Assembly (NCBI GenBank): GCA_964019165.1
Contig: OZ025267.1
Location: 6,384,252-6,448,251 of the forward strand
Reading direction: 5' to 3'
DNA: 64,000 bases
Source of the DNA: Mastigias papua
Lineage: Eukaryota > Cnidaria > Scyphozoa > Rhizostomeae > Mastigiidae
Shown here: positions 33,846 through 64,000 of the stretch, one piece after another
How the letters are laid out: each line of letters opens with the position of its first letter
How positions within the stretch are numbered: the stretch's first letter is position 1
Notes under the pieces: model-generated
The model's database searches: none
Told to the model about the DNA's origin: nothing
What the model saw: the letters and a program-made list of their open reading frames with translations, nothing else
Position numbers and translations under genes: made by a program

Positions 33846-35300
33846 AGTCATTCCGTGTCAGAGTAGCAACGGGTCCCCAGGTGACCCTCTCCGATTTTAC
33901 TCATATTACAAAATGTGGTTACAATGCACAAGAAATGAATGCACTGAAAGTTTCAGCTAATTATCTCTAACGTTTCTTGAGATACGGCTTCTCAAAGTTC
34001 GATACTCTATGCATGTTGTGACAAAAGTGGAGATTTTCATAAGTCACCATCTTTAGTTGTGAGTAACTCCAAAACCATAAAAGCTAAATCTATTAACTTT
34101 AAGGTGATGAAAATAAATCTACCTCACATTCTGACACTATAAAATTCAAGCTCTCAAAATTTTCACAAATTCCATAATGGTGGCCCAAATCTACGTCAAA
34201 ATGGCATAAATGCACCATTTTCCAAATTTTAGGTCGCTAGTAAGAGGCATTCATAGCAAACAATGCATCTTCTTGATAATACCTGAGAAATAGAGTTAAA
34301 AACTACCCATCTGTACAATTTTGATCAAATTGGGGTTTTACTTCAATAGTTATTGTAGCTGGAAATCCGGTCTTTTGCAAAAGGCTCGGAATTTGGTACA
34401 TTTTTAGGGTCTGAAAACCCAATGTGGGAAAAATATCTAGACCTTGAAAGTCCGCTTAAATAAACTACCAGCTATATGTATTAAGTTGAAACAAAAAATT
34501 TCTGGGCTCCAATTGTTTTCGCTACTTACCATGCAATTGAATTATGGGACATAATCCATAAAATGACAAATTTCGTTTGTACAACTCTAGAAATGTCAAC
34601 GGTCTATGAATAAACTTTGCCAGACTGGTTCACTTTCTTTTATCTACGCATACAGGAACAGACTTCTGCTATAAATTGATCATACATTGTTAAAAATTTA
34701 GCACAGCATTAATTACATTTATCGACTTTAAGAACTGGTCCAACTACGGAAATTTTGAAATTGCGCAAATGCAGAACAAAAGAGAAACTAGAATTTTTAC
34801 TTAAGATAGCTTTTCAAAACATTAACACTATAGAAAGTCTACTATTGAAACTGTCGGAAAAGAGACGCAATTTTTCTAATGTTCTTTATTTCTATTTTGT
34901 ACTGCCTACCGTTATGACTCTCTAGTTCTGGAGGCTCAATCCTGCTCAAAAAGTGAGTTATTAGAACCAATAGTAGACGAACTGGTGGTTGTAGCTTTTG
35001 CCATATTGTCAGAATGAAAGAACGATTAACATGATACTTAATAAAGCCGGTAATTACCTTCGCTCATGAAGCAACATATGGGTTAATTACTGGCTAATTA
35101 CATTAAGGCCAATCAGCAGTAGTAAAAAGGTCAGGTCTTAAAGTTAAACTTTGAACTATAATTCTCGATCTGATAGAATGACAGAATCTACAACGTAGAG
35201 AATTTAACCGCATCGAGTCGAACAATGTCATAAACTATCACAAACCATCATCATACCATTGTCACAACACCGCAAAATATCTGTATTTATGTTGGAGACC
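33846..35300 (+). repeat. Copy C of the palindrome repeat family
   Basis: Direct, diverged copy of arm A (21146-22394). Beyond that point it continues to match arm B's far side (22555-22738 reversed) past the MITE site. It lacks both the Harbinger-like MITE and the gypsy element, so it serves as an empty-site reference. Confidence 0.85.
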
Positions 35301-35517
35301 GTGAGATTTATGTTGCTATAGAGCTATTATTTGTCACCAAGGAGTTGAGGCATATGATGCAAGAGTTTGGACGGCTTCCGGTCTCCAAGTTCCTCAGATA
35401 TTATGTAGACGTTGCTGGTAAGAAGCCGAGGTGCACTTTGTAAGTTCAGCTTTAAGATGATCGTAGGGTTGATCAGTTGGTTGATGAAGAAGAATATCCC
35501 GAACTTCTTGAGCGTAT

Positions 35518-37882
35518 TGTAATACTGCTGGTTTAGTTCATAGGTTTTTGTCAAAATGTTTGGATAGATTTTATAGAAACTAACACCTTGTTAACTAGGC
35601 CAAAGACAGAGTGGCTTGCGAAAGCACTCGTGTCTACATTCGTATTCCGCATTTAGTGTTGTTTATCGCACTTGGACTCTCAGTGCTTGGGAAAGACTGA
35701 GGAGTGCCATTTGGCGTTTATCGTATTAGTTGTTTCGTCGAGGCTCCATGGGGTAGAGCCAGTATTATTGCTAGTTTTAAGGTTAAGTTAGTTTACGAGA
35801 TTAGGTTAAGACGCATATATCAATAATAGTATCTCATAGCATCGAGTTTAGGATTCAGTATTATTGCCATTGCACTATGCATAAATATAGCCTTGTCATC
35901 ATTCCGTTAGATTAGCTACATGACCGAGCATTACACAGCATTCTTATCTATTGTCTAAGGAAGTCTAGAAAGAGCCAGGATTACGCAATGCTTCTTTTGG
36001 ATTGAAATCTGCATCGTAATCATTAGTTGGTTAGCAGCAAAACTGCTGACACAACATTAGGTGTTAATAAGTATATATAGCCCTCGCGCATTAAGTTAAA
36101 GAAAAAAGAGTTGAAGAAAGAGTTGGAGAAAGAGTTGAAGAAAGAGTTGAATAGAGTTGGGAATAGAGTTAGAGTTAGAAATGAGATGAGTACAACTTAG
36201 AGCCAATGGCGAGGACGTATGTCACTCAGCCGAGCCATGTATATAGATAGACATTAGTTTAAATAGTTGTAATAAATATGGTATACTAAAGCTGATTACT
36301 CTCTGGACATGATTCTGATTCGACAATGATTTAAAGACCGCTCGCAGCCATCACAGAAGATCACATCGCCTTAGCTCAACATCTACAGTAGAGTTTGGTC
36401 CACAAAGATAATAATCATCATCACCAATTCCAAATCATTTCGTTCACATTCACATATTTTGTCATTTTCAATTTCACAATGGTGTCAGAAGTGGGATAAT
36501 GAAAAGGTGCTTGCAAAAGACCGCTTATCCACAAACCACGATTTTTCGCTCGATCAAGACATTGGATTGGAATTTTCTTGGACCAAAGGCGACGACCAAC
36601 CGGATCATGAGTCCAACCGGACGCACACCCTTGAAAGGTAAAGAACATTCCATTCGTTGATTTGAAGACAAGAAAGATAATTTTTTTCGACAGACGTAAG
36701 GCGACTAACACTGGCAGTGATGTTACAGAGTTTGCACACCCTTAAAAGCGTCAAGTGAGAACATTATCTTCGTGTATTTAATTATTGTATTTGCGTCAAT
36801 TTTAGTGTGTCATTAATCTATTACCTTTGTAGTTGTATTATGTATGTTCAGAAATAAGATTCGAATCGAGGACGATTCTTTATTTTGGATAGGGAGGTAT
36901 GTAATACTGCTAGTTTAGTTCATAGGTTATTGTCAGAATGTTTGGATAGATTTTATGTAAAACTAACACCTTGTTAACTAGGCCGAAGACAGAGTGGCTT
37001 GCGAAAGCACTCGTGTCTACATTCGTATTCCGCATTTAGTGTTGTTTATCGCACTTGGACTCTCAGTGCTTGGGAAAGACTGAGGAGTGCCATTTGGCGT
37101 TTATTGTATTAGTTGTTTCGTCGAGGCTCCATGGGGTAGAGCCAGTATTATTGCTAGTTTTAAGGTTAAGTTAGTTTACGAGATTAGGTTAGGACGCATA
37201 TATCAATAATAGTATTTTATAGCATCGAGTTTAGGATTCAGTATTATTGCCATTGCACTATGCATAAATATAGCCTTGTCATCATTCCGTTAGATTAGCT
37301 ACATGACCGAGCATTACACAGCATTCTTATCTATTGTCTAAGGAAGTCTAGAAAGAGCCAGGATTACGCAATGCTTCTTTTGGATTGAAATCTGCATCGT
37401 AATCATTAGTTGGTTAGCAGCAAAACTGCTGACACAATATTAGGTGTTAATAAGTATATATAGCCCTCGCGCATTAAGTTAGAGAGGAAAGAGTTGGAAG
37501 AAAGAGTTGGAAAAAGAGTTGGAAGAGAGTTGGAATAGAGTTGACTAGAGTTGGGAATAGAGTTAGAGTTAGAAATGAGATGAGTACAACTTAGAGCCAA
37601 TGGCGGGGACGCATGTCACTCAGCCGAGCCATGTATATAGATAGACATTAGTTTAAATAGTTTTAATAAATATGGTATACCAAAGCTCTCTACTCTCTGC
37701 AAGATGATTCTGATTCGACAACGACTTAAAGACCGCTCGCAGCCATCACAGAAGATCACATCGCCTTAGCTCAACATCTACATTAGAGTTTGGTCCACGA
37801 AGATGATAATAATCGTCATCAACAATTCCAAAATCATTTCGTTCACATTCAAACATTTTGTTTTTCATTTTTACATTTCACA
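35518..37882 (+). mobile_element. Short non-autonomous LTR retrotransposon (no coding region)
   Basis: LTRs at 35518-36478 (961 bp) and 36900-37882 (983 bp) start TGTAATACTGC and end TTTCACA. They are flanked by the 4-bp target duplicate GTAT. A PBS, TGGTGTCAGAAGTGGGA, lies at 36480, and a polypurine stretch GGATAGGGAGG precedes the 3' LTR. The interior is only 421 bp and encodes nothing, so movement needs enzymes in trans. The LTRs contain AGAGTTGGAAGAA-type minisatellites whose copy number differs, accounting for part of the length difference. A TRIM-like or internally deleted derivative. Confidence 0.9.
36863..36899 (+). promoter_or_regulatory. Pre-PPT hairpin and polypurine tract of short LTR element
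   Basis: GAATCG / CGATTC with loop AGGA at 36863-36878 is a perfect 6-bp stem ending 21 bases before the 3' LTR. The stem differs from that of the gypsy pair; loop sequence and position agree. Confidence 0.65.
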
Positions 37883-40800
37883 GTATTCATGGTTTAGAGA
37901 CGAATACACATAAGAAAATTTAGTTAACTGGGATTTTATTCCACGCGTGTGAAACTGTCTCGATCGATCTGTGCGAACCGTACTAAAAGAACCTTAGGCC
38001 AGAAAAGTGGCAATTTTAAACTCACTGCAGTAACAAACAACGGAGCAGCAGATGCTGAGGGTTGTGAAAAACCAGCATTGCCCCCCCCCCCCCCCGAGGT
38101 AGCATCTGACTCATGATGCAAAGCAAGCGATCCAGAAGTGCCGATCGATGCAACAAAAATGACAGCCACAAAATAGCGATATAAACAATAATGAAGAACA
38201 CCCGGTCACCAATTTAGTAAACTCGATTTACTTTGCGTTTACTACTTGGAACTTCTAGATAAAACTAGCCATTGCGTTTTCTAGCTCCTCAAATCTCAGA
38301 CTAAGCCCCAGATACATAGTAAACAAAACAAAACCATACAAAGAGGTATACACGTTTCTATTTACAACGCCATAAAATTTGATACGGGGGTACTATATAA
38401 TCGTACTTTTCTCCGACCTCTCTCCCCGTTCCCGTTAACTTGCGGCACGCATTGCACTTTGCAAGTGTAATATGTAAATCATGATCGACAGACTTCTTTA
38501 GCTCCTGTTTTATGTAATTTCCCGAATATAGTGACTCCTTTCACACTACAGTACTACCGTAGTTTCACTTGAGCGCTTACTCTTAGGCCCCTATGAACGG
38601 CGGGACGCTTATTAATTTTTCATGTTCTTCTGACCTCCCAGGAGCTTATTAGGACCCTCCGTTTATCCGATGTGAACTTATGAAAAAGTGGTTGGGGGGT
38701 TTTCCGTTAGAAAAGAAATTTTCTCTTTCACTAAGTGATAGTGTTTCACTCATTGAATGTTTCTTTTGATGTTTGTCAGAAGCGCAATAGACTGTTAAAT
38801 TGCCATTAGATTTTAGATATATTCCAACCCCCCCCCGTTTATTAAGACCCCACCCGGTTTATTAGGTTTTAGAATATTTTCGATACCCCGGTTTATAAAG
38901 ACCTTCCCGTCTATTAGGAACCTAAGAGTATACAGTAGACAGAAATCAAGTTCTTGTCGTATTATTTTGATAGATACCCCGGATTTACAAAAGTGAAAAC
39001 ACTCGTCACAATAGAGATAGACACTATTGAGTCAAGACAGGCAACCAGAACCAGACGTAAAGTACAGCTGCTCATACGGTAAGCTTATTTTCTTTGCCGT
39101 GCAGTAGAGATAGCATATAAATGACAGTTTGAGTGCCTTTTTAGCACCGTCATGCATTTATGCTTGATGCTACATCAACATGGGAATTGCTCATCGTAAG
39201 ATGTAACAGGAACTACTTGTCATCTTGTGATTCGCCACCATCTCAGCTAGGGCAAGGCGCTATACTGAAAGTGCACCTCTGTGAAGCCTAGCATGATACA
39301 TTATACACCATTAGATAGCTCTTGACGTCTACATCCACATGATACCCTCTCTACCGACGAAATATATGAAAGAATCGTCATTTCTACTGCGTACATAATC
39401 ACACTTTCGGTTTTAGACACTGTCGAGTCGTAAGGGGTTGTAGGCAAAACGTTCAATGTTTTCCTTTATAATTTCTCTCGCATACGCAATGCCGCAAATT
39501 TTATTGCATATTCTTGACGTACGCAGTGAGCACTTTCAAATGATTCATAGTATATGCGAAAATTCCATGCAACGGATTGTTAACATCCGCCGCCCTCCCC
39601 TACCCCGTACCCCGGACAGCTTGTTTAGTTGTCGGAACAATGCAATAGTACGGAGCGGTGAGCAAGGACCATTCCTAAGACTATAACATTAGGCTCTTAA
39701 TAAGAGTCATGCTAAACAGCGCGCCGTTAAAGCTCACTCTGGACATTCAATTAGTTCACGCCAAGGAAACAGAAATATGTGTCTTCACTCCCATGCGACC
39801 GTATGCTAATGCTTAAAATAAATTTTCACTCCTTTACGCCGAGGAACTATGGAGTCTGCACTTAAATGTATCTTCTGTATTATCGAGCGAAACCATTTAA
39901 GCGAAAATTTAAAACTCTACACTGTTATTGTTCGTCGATGATTTCTTATACATTGTAACTGGTACGCTAGAAAACTTTAGGACGAAGTTAGTGCAACGCA
40001 AGATCCCTCCCTCCTGGCATTTTTCGTGTAGCGAGATTTTTCTTTTGTTAGTCATGTGATATGAATACTTTTCCGCTTTTATCCACTACTACAAACAATA
40101 CGAAACCGACTAAAATACAAAAGAGGCTTTGAAGTCGTTTGAAATCGAAGATAAAGCTCAACTTCAAGGGGAATCTTGCTGAAGAGGTCTGTTGGATTCT
40201 TCTTGATAGGCCGGCGAAAGCTTTTGGGGCACCATGTAACAGAAAATGCATAGTCTTACTGACGCTCGGGACCCTAGGAAATCGTTCTCATTCGCCCTCT
40301 CTCGGCCTCCCTGACTCTGTTCTACCGCTGACAAATTCCACGATGTCCTTCCGACGTTTTACAGAGGGTGAAATGTGAATTATAACAACTGTGGTGTGCA
40401 TATGATCTCTTTGAGAACTGATGAGCAGTCTTTATCCCTTTTTGTGATTTAATTTGACTTGATTTAAGTTCCTTATTTAAGGACAAAGTTTACAATACGC
40501 ATATTCTTATAGGAAACCGGCCTGTAAGAAACTGGGCTGCAAAAGCCAAAGGTTAAAATGATGAGATTTTTTGCGATATGTAGAAACGTATAGCCCTAAG
40601 CCTCTCACTATATTTCGTTTAAAAATACCATTAGAAATCAGAAAATACGAGAGGGAATCAAAACAATTAAATAAAGGAAAAAGGAAATGAAACGAATGAA
40701 GGAAATAGCCTTTGCTGAAGGGCCACCCTCCTAAAATATATGAAATGAAATGACATGAATTCATTTTATTTTCATTTTCATTTAACATTATTTATACACG

Positions 40801-41689
40801 AAACAAAACCCTTCAGCAAGTAATATACAAAACTTACAATCTTAAATCTAAAAAAATTAATTTCCTAAAAAGCCTAAAATCTTAAATTCCTTATCTGCTG
40901 TTGTTCCAGGGAGTCGTGTTTTAGAATGAGTCTAGCCCTTTAAATGAATGGAAAAAGGAAAATAAAAATTAAGGATCTGGAGTAGTTAGGTTACACTAGA
41001 TGTATTCTTGACATAGTAATTGATTAGCACAAACTTAAAGAGTCTGCTAGCGATTCCACTATAAGCAAAAATGCAAATTGGAACGTGTCCTTGAGTGGTA
41101 ACATTCATACGGATATCTACGTAGAATGTATCGATCTGGTTCACACCCAGCACACATTCATGGCCTAATTATGGTGCATAAGATTAAGTCGACTAATATA
41201 GTAGCATTGTTTCGACCTCTTGTAGGGTTCTCATGCAGTCAGAAAAAATGAGGAAAAACTGTGTTTTTAAGGAAAGTAAGGAAAAGTCAGGAAATTTTAT
41301 TAAAACTTGAAGAAAGTCAGGAAAATGTGCGGAATTTTCATCACCCATGCAAATGACTTATTTGGTGCCCAATGGGCAACTTTAAACACTGCACAGTTTT
41401 TGATATTTTATGTTCTTGTCTTAGAAAATAGTTAATCAAATAGCCTCCTTTTCTTACCCATATTGGAAAATGTGTTCAAATACTTTGTATAAAAGATGGG
41501 CCTGTCTTGCCGCATCGTTTGTAACACCGGTTGGTCAGGAAATAAAGGATGTGTTTCAGATAAGTAGTCAAGAAAAACACCTTCATTTTCAAGAAAGAAG
41601 TCAGGAAAAATCAAGAAATACACCGTTTGTTAACGCTGTCCACTGTGCTAGTCTTGGTGTTAATTTGGTTGATCAAGATTCAGCATGGG
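37883..41689. other. Intergenic region without recognised genes
   Basis: Contains a poly-C tract at 38081-38095. A possible MITE lies at about 38551-38937, where CTTACTCTTAGGCCCC near the left end is partly mirrored by CTATTAGGAACCTAAGAG at the right. Reading frames here resemble no family I know. Confidence 0.4.
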
Positions 41690-42303
41690 GCCTGCGTATA
41701 GTGTATCATAATCGTGTTTCATCATTGAGACATTTGAGCATTGTGAAGCGGAAATCGTTAACGTTTGGTGTCCCAATAGTTTGGAGGAAGCGTAATGGAC
41801 AGTCATTTGGACAGACCAACAGAACTAGGCCTCATGAAGCAATATGTAAAAATCTGAATAAAGAAGGTGGCTGCTTTGAATACATAAAAGAGAAGTTCCC
41901 CAACTTCAGTGCTGAGAAAGTTAAAGAGGGTGTCAGCAGTAGTATTAAAGTTTCTTTGCAATACTTAAGATTCTGACTATCAGAGCATTGTGGAAAACAT
42001 ATCGGCTTGTTTTCTAGCACTTGGTTGTCGCATGAGTTTCATGTTTAAGATTTTACATGCACATTTGGATTATTTTCTGTAGAATCTAGGTGACTTTAGT
42101 GAAGACCATAGAGAACATTTTAACCAGGAAATGAAAAGTATGGAAACACAGCATCTAGGGCGATGGGATGTAGCCATGATGGTGGATTGCTGTTGGTGCC
42201 TGAGGCGCGATTGTGAGAATAGTGAAACTGCAAAGGAGTCAAAAAGAAGAAAGTTAATGCCTCACAACATTAAAGACAAAAACCAAAGTCATTTGAATTG
42301 AAT
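41690..42303 (+). pseudogene. Relic of a dispersed invertebrate protein family of unknown function
   Basis: The reading frame ending at 41976 has RKSLTFGVPIVWRKRNGQ and GGCFEYIKEKFPNFSAEKVK. After a frame change, 41980-42290 reads LGCRMSFMFKILHAHLDYF, a stop, then NLGDFSEDHREHFNQEMKSM and LGRWDVAMMVDCCWCLRRD. This order and wording match a multi-copy family I recall from arthropods and Hydra (LGC.MS.K.HFLHSHLD.FP..LG...EE.GERFHQ), probably derived from a mobile element. The stop, frame changes and lost residues show it is dead. The molecular function is not known to me. Confidence 0.6.
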
Positions 42304-42748
42304 TCTGTACAGCAGATGAACAGAAACATGTGCTGTTTTGACTTTGTACATGCCTTCCTAAGATTTAGTTGTAATTTTGCAAAAAGTGTCCCGTGGGCTA
42401 GGCGAATTTCAACTAAAGATTTGGACTCAGAATAGTCAAGTTAAGTAGAATGATCTTCTAGTGTGAAGAAAATGAAGAAAAGCTGCAAATTACCGCCTGG
42501 TATTGTTAATATAAATCAAGAAGTCAAGAAGAGTGATAGGCAGAAACAGGACCCTTGTGAAACCCCAAATTTTAGCTTGTATCACAATTTCAAAGTATGG
42601 CCATTGACTCTTCAGGACTTTTGGCTGTTTCCTAGATAGGATTTAAATCACATTATCTCTTTACCAGTTGTTCCATACAATTTTAATTTTTTAGAGCTAT
42701 TTGATTATCAACCGTACCGAAGGGCTTGTTAGGTCAATATAAGTTGCA

Positions 42749-43157
42749 TACCGTAATGATTCGATTAAGCCCTCTCCTTGTAAGCTCCTCCCTCGTATAA
42801 CCCCCACCTCCTAGGTGATTTCTGACAAATATGCCCCCACCCTCGAATAAGCCCCTGTGGGGTTATCTGGGTTCCATATAGTACAGATTATTGGCAACAA
42901 AAATGAAAAAATTCAGGTATTGGTTCGCTCATATGTCCTAACATTTGATGAGAACAACTGTTCAACTTTCTCCTCCTTGATCCGATCTCGATTAGCATTT
43001 AAATCAGAGTATTTTATATTGAAAAAGGATATAAGATAGCGTCTTTGGTAGACCTGAGGACATGTAAATTTATAAGCCCTTCCCTAGAACAAGCCCCTAT
43101 CCCCAAACCGTTTTCTCACATATTAGCCCCCGGAGGCTTAATCGAGTCATTACGGTA
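42749..43157. mobile_element. MITE related to the element at 882-1453
   Basis: The left end (TACCGTAATGATTCGATTAA) and the reverse of the right end (TACCGTAATGACTCGATTAA) are inverted copies. The interior carries AAGCCCCT-type motifs on both sides. It shares the TACCGTAA start and ATTAAGCCC subterminus with the first MITE. Confidence 0.75.
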
Positions 43158-43701
43158 TGTGTATTGCCCTTAGTCGATATTAAGGTAACACTTTCTAGTG
43201 CATTTTGATAAGCTAGTCAACATCGAATGAAAAGATCGAGACCCAGACTGGCCTGAGTAAATACGAATATTTGTATTAAGATGCTACCGAGTACAGCGGA
43301 TCGTATACAAGTTTCTCATATGGTCGAGGCACAACAGGTAATGCCGAAATCGCTTTGTACTTGGAGCTCTCATTCGATGGTCCTTCGTTGCATATAGCCC
43401 TTGCAACTACCACCTATCAGGAAATGGTCCTATAGAAAAACATGAATTAAGTATTTGACTGTGGCCATTTGCTAGTATGGGCACTCCTTGTCCATGAGAG
43501 GATTTCATTTAGATGCAGCTTTAAGTGAATGGTCAGTAGTTATGGGCGAGAATCTACATGAGGCATATGGAGCCAGAGTCTGATCACTCATGAATGTATT
43601 TATTTTTGAAAGAATGTTTTTCCTGAGTTCTTCGCCTATGCTGCAGAAATTTTCATCCGTGGAGTCGACTGTCACGCTGGATGTTGGGATAGTGGTGCCG
43701 G

Positions 43702-43771
43702 CAGGGACGTAGGAACTGGGGGGCCAGAGGGGCCATTGCCCCCCACTTTTTAGGTGCGTTCTACGTCCCTG
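43702..43771. mobile_element. 70-bp hAT-type MITE
   Basis: CAGGGACGTAG and CTACGTCCCTG form perfect 11-bp inverted termini. The element is flanked directly by the 8-bp duplicate GGTGCCGG (43694-43701 and 43772-43779). Eight-bp duplications and CAGGG termini are typical of hAT. The interior is a GGGGGGCC...GCCCCCC palindrome. Confidence 0.85.
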
Positions 43772-44374
43772 GGTGCCGGTGCAGTAGTCATTTTGGACCG
43801 TTTGTAAATCAACATATTAGCAGGGGTCCAGGTCTTTCTGATATTCCATTCGCAAGGATGAATGAAGTTTTGAATTCGAAGCCGTTAGTCCTGTGTGTGT
43901 GTATGCATAATTTATAAAATATGTAATATATATAAGAGATTATGCCGGAAAAGATATAAGTACATAATCACTATAGCACGAACACGCGAAAACAGTCAGA
44001 CACATATTAGAAATATCTTTCGTCTATTCAGTACGCTATAGAATGTTTATGCTTTTTCTTGCGATTTGCATGTTATGTTACACATAATTTTAGTTTTAAG
44101 TTATTCATTTTAATCTTCTTATCTTTTAATGGTTTAAGATTGAATTATAAATAAGATTGTTTAAGTTTAAAGTTTTCAGTCCGATTTATTTATATACTTA
44201 TTGTTGGATTTTAGCACGGCCTACTCTAAATCAATACTTAGAATGACGTGGTTGCATGCCTAAAGAATTTTAAATCAAACAAATCAAATCAGATATGATG
44301 TATAGTAATATATATATTTGTAAGTTTGTAAATATAAATATTTGTACATATATGTATGTATATGGATACTCGTT

Positions 44375-44720
44375 TTTTGTAGGACAAAGTTTATAAGAAA
44401 ATGAGGCTCACAATGCCAAAAATCTTAAGAAAATGTTAGGGAAATGTTAAGAAAATCACTAGGTCCAATTCTAAAGTTGATCTTTTTTCGTGCCTGAAAT
44501 CGATATTACCTCATTATTTGCAGGCTTCTTTACATAGATCGAAATTTCTCTTTGATAATCTTGGATGAAGAAGATCAACCGTTTTATAACAAATAGTGGT
44601 TCCTCTTTTAGCCAGTTTACTCCAGTAATAGTTAAGGAAATGTTAAGAAAATTTCAGCCTCAATTTCGGGAAAAGTTGAGAAAATTGAGGTTCAGGCATA
44701 AATGGCTTTTTCCTATAAAG
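44375..44720 (+). repeat. Dispersed repeat, copy 1
   Basis: Shares diverged phrases with 62990-63260, such as GAAATCGATATTA, AATCTTGGA..AAGATCAA, TTTTATAACAA and TTAGCCAGTTTACTCC, in the same order and strand. It lies just upstream of gene B's first coding exon. Confidence 0.65.
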
Positions 44721-44825
44721 ATCATGCATAAATTTATATTAGTTGCTACTTTTTATAGTCCTTTTTCCTTATGTGAAAGTATATTTTGGATTATGCATAT
44801 GTCACTTCATTTGCACTTTTCCTTA

Positions 44826-44844
44826 GATTTTGGCCACTGCTATA
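44826..44844 (+). other. 5'UTR part of gene B first coding exon
   Basis: A pyrimidine-rich tract ending in TTAG immediately precedes base 44826, and 19 untranslated bases lead to the first in-frame ATG at 44845. This implies an intron in the 5'UTR and an unlocated upstream leader exon and promoter. Confidence 0.55.

Positions 44845-64000
<19,156 letters not shown>

Noticed and set aside
35327..35460. Plus-strand phrase ELRHMMQEFGRLPVSKFLRY as a possible exon
   Set aside because: Readable for about 40 codons but I recognise no family and saw no clear splice borders; left uncalled.
4396..44844. Genes A and B being one gene split by insertions
   Set aside because: Gene A ends with the C-terminal M13 motif and a stop, and gene B begins with a start, tail and membrane anchor, so they are separate genes in tandem.

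Overview
The window is a repeat-rich, AT-rich stretch of an animal (invertebrate) nuclear genome. Evidence: genes split by GT-AG introns, tRNA-derived SINE-like sequence, long TA and CA microsatellites, several MITEs, and Ty3/gypsy, Ty1/copia and BEL/Pao retroelements. The phylum cannot be fixed from the sequence alone. The BEL/Pao protease motif (IDDQSN) reminded me of non-arthropod elements, but that is only an impression.

Host genes: both ends carry parts of two same-strand M13 (neprilysin/endothelin-converting-enzyme family) metallopeptidase genes. Gene A enters from the left and ends at 4395. Its last four exons keep the Glu zinc ligand/Asp motif, the catalytic His-Arg region and the C-terminal Cys-X-X-Trp. 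Gene B starts at 44845 with a short cytoplasmic tail and one membrane anchor, then runs through six more exons beyond 64000; its catalytic exons lie outside the window. Its first coding intron is 12 kb because an intact BEL/Pao element (45460-53104), a Myb/SANT-like relic and an SGNH-type ORF relic sit in it. No other convincing host gene was found in the 40 kb between the two.

Layout: 0-4.4 kb gene A 3' end with an intronic MITE; 5.4-7.85 kb about 23 copies of a degenerate 107-bp tandem repeat; 7.85-14.7 kb mostly featureless, with a MITE at 11.7 kb; 14.7-16.4 kb copia relic; 16.7-17.0 kb tRNA-Ser-like SINE; 17.5-19.1 kb gypsy relic (minus strand); 19.1-35.3 kb a compound inverted-repeat region with two 1229-bp arms, a Harbinger-like MITE between them, and a gypsy element (24517-33257, equal-length LTRs) inside one arm; 35.5-37.9 kb a short non-coding LTR element; 41.7-43.8 kb a decayed repeat-associated protein gene and two MITEs, one a 70-bp hAT-type element with an 8-bp target duplication; 44.4-64 kb gene B.

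Most interesting: the gypsy element carries a second, gag-only LTR element (26744-28689) inserted into its gag/pol junction, apparently splitting a -1 frameshift signal (TTTAAAC, 6-nt spacer, 9-bp stem). The two elements share PBS start, zinc-knuckle type, TSD length and a hairpin placed exactly 19 nt before the 3' LTR. A comparable hairpin precedes the polypurine tract in all four LTR elements whose 3' ends are visible. The outer LTRs look identical while the inner pair is partly divergent, which suggests that the composite may have transposed as a unit.
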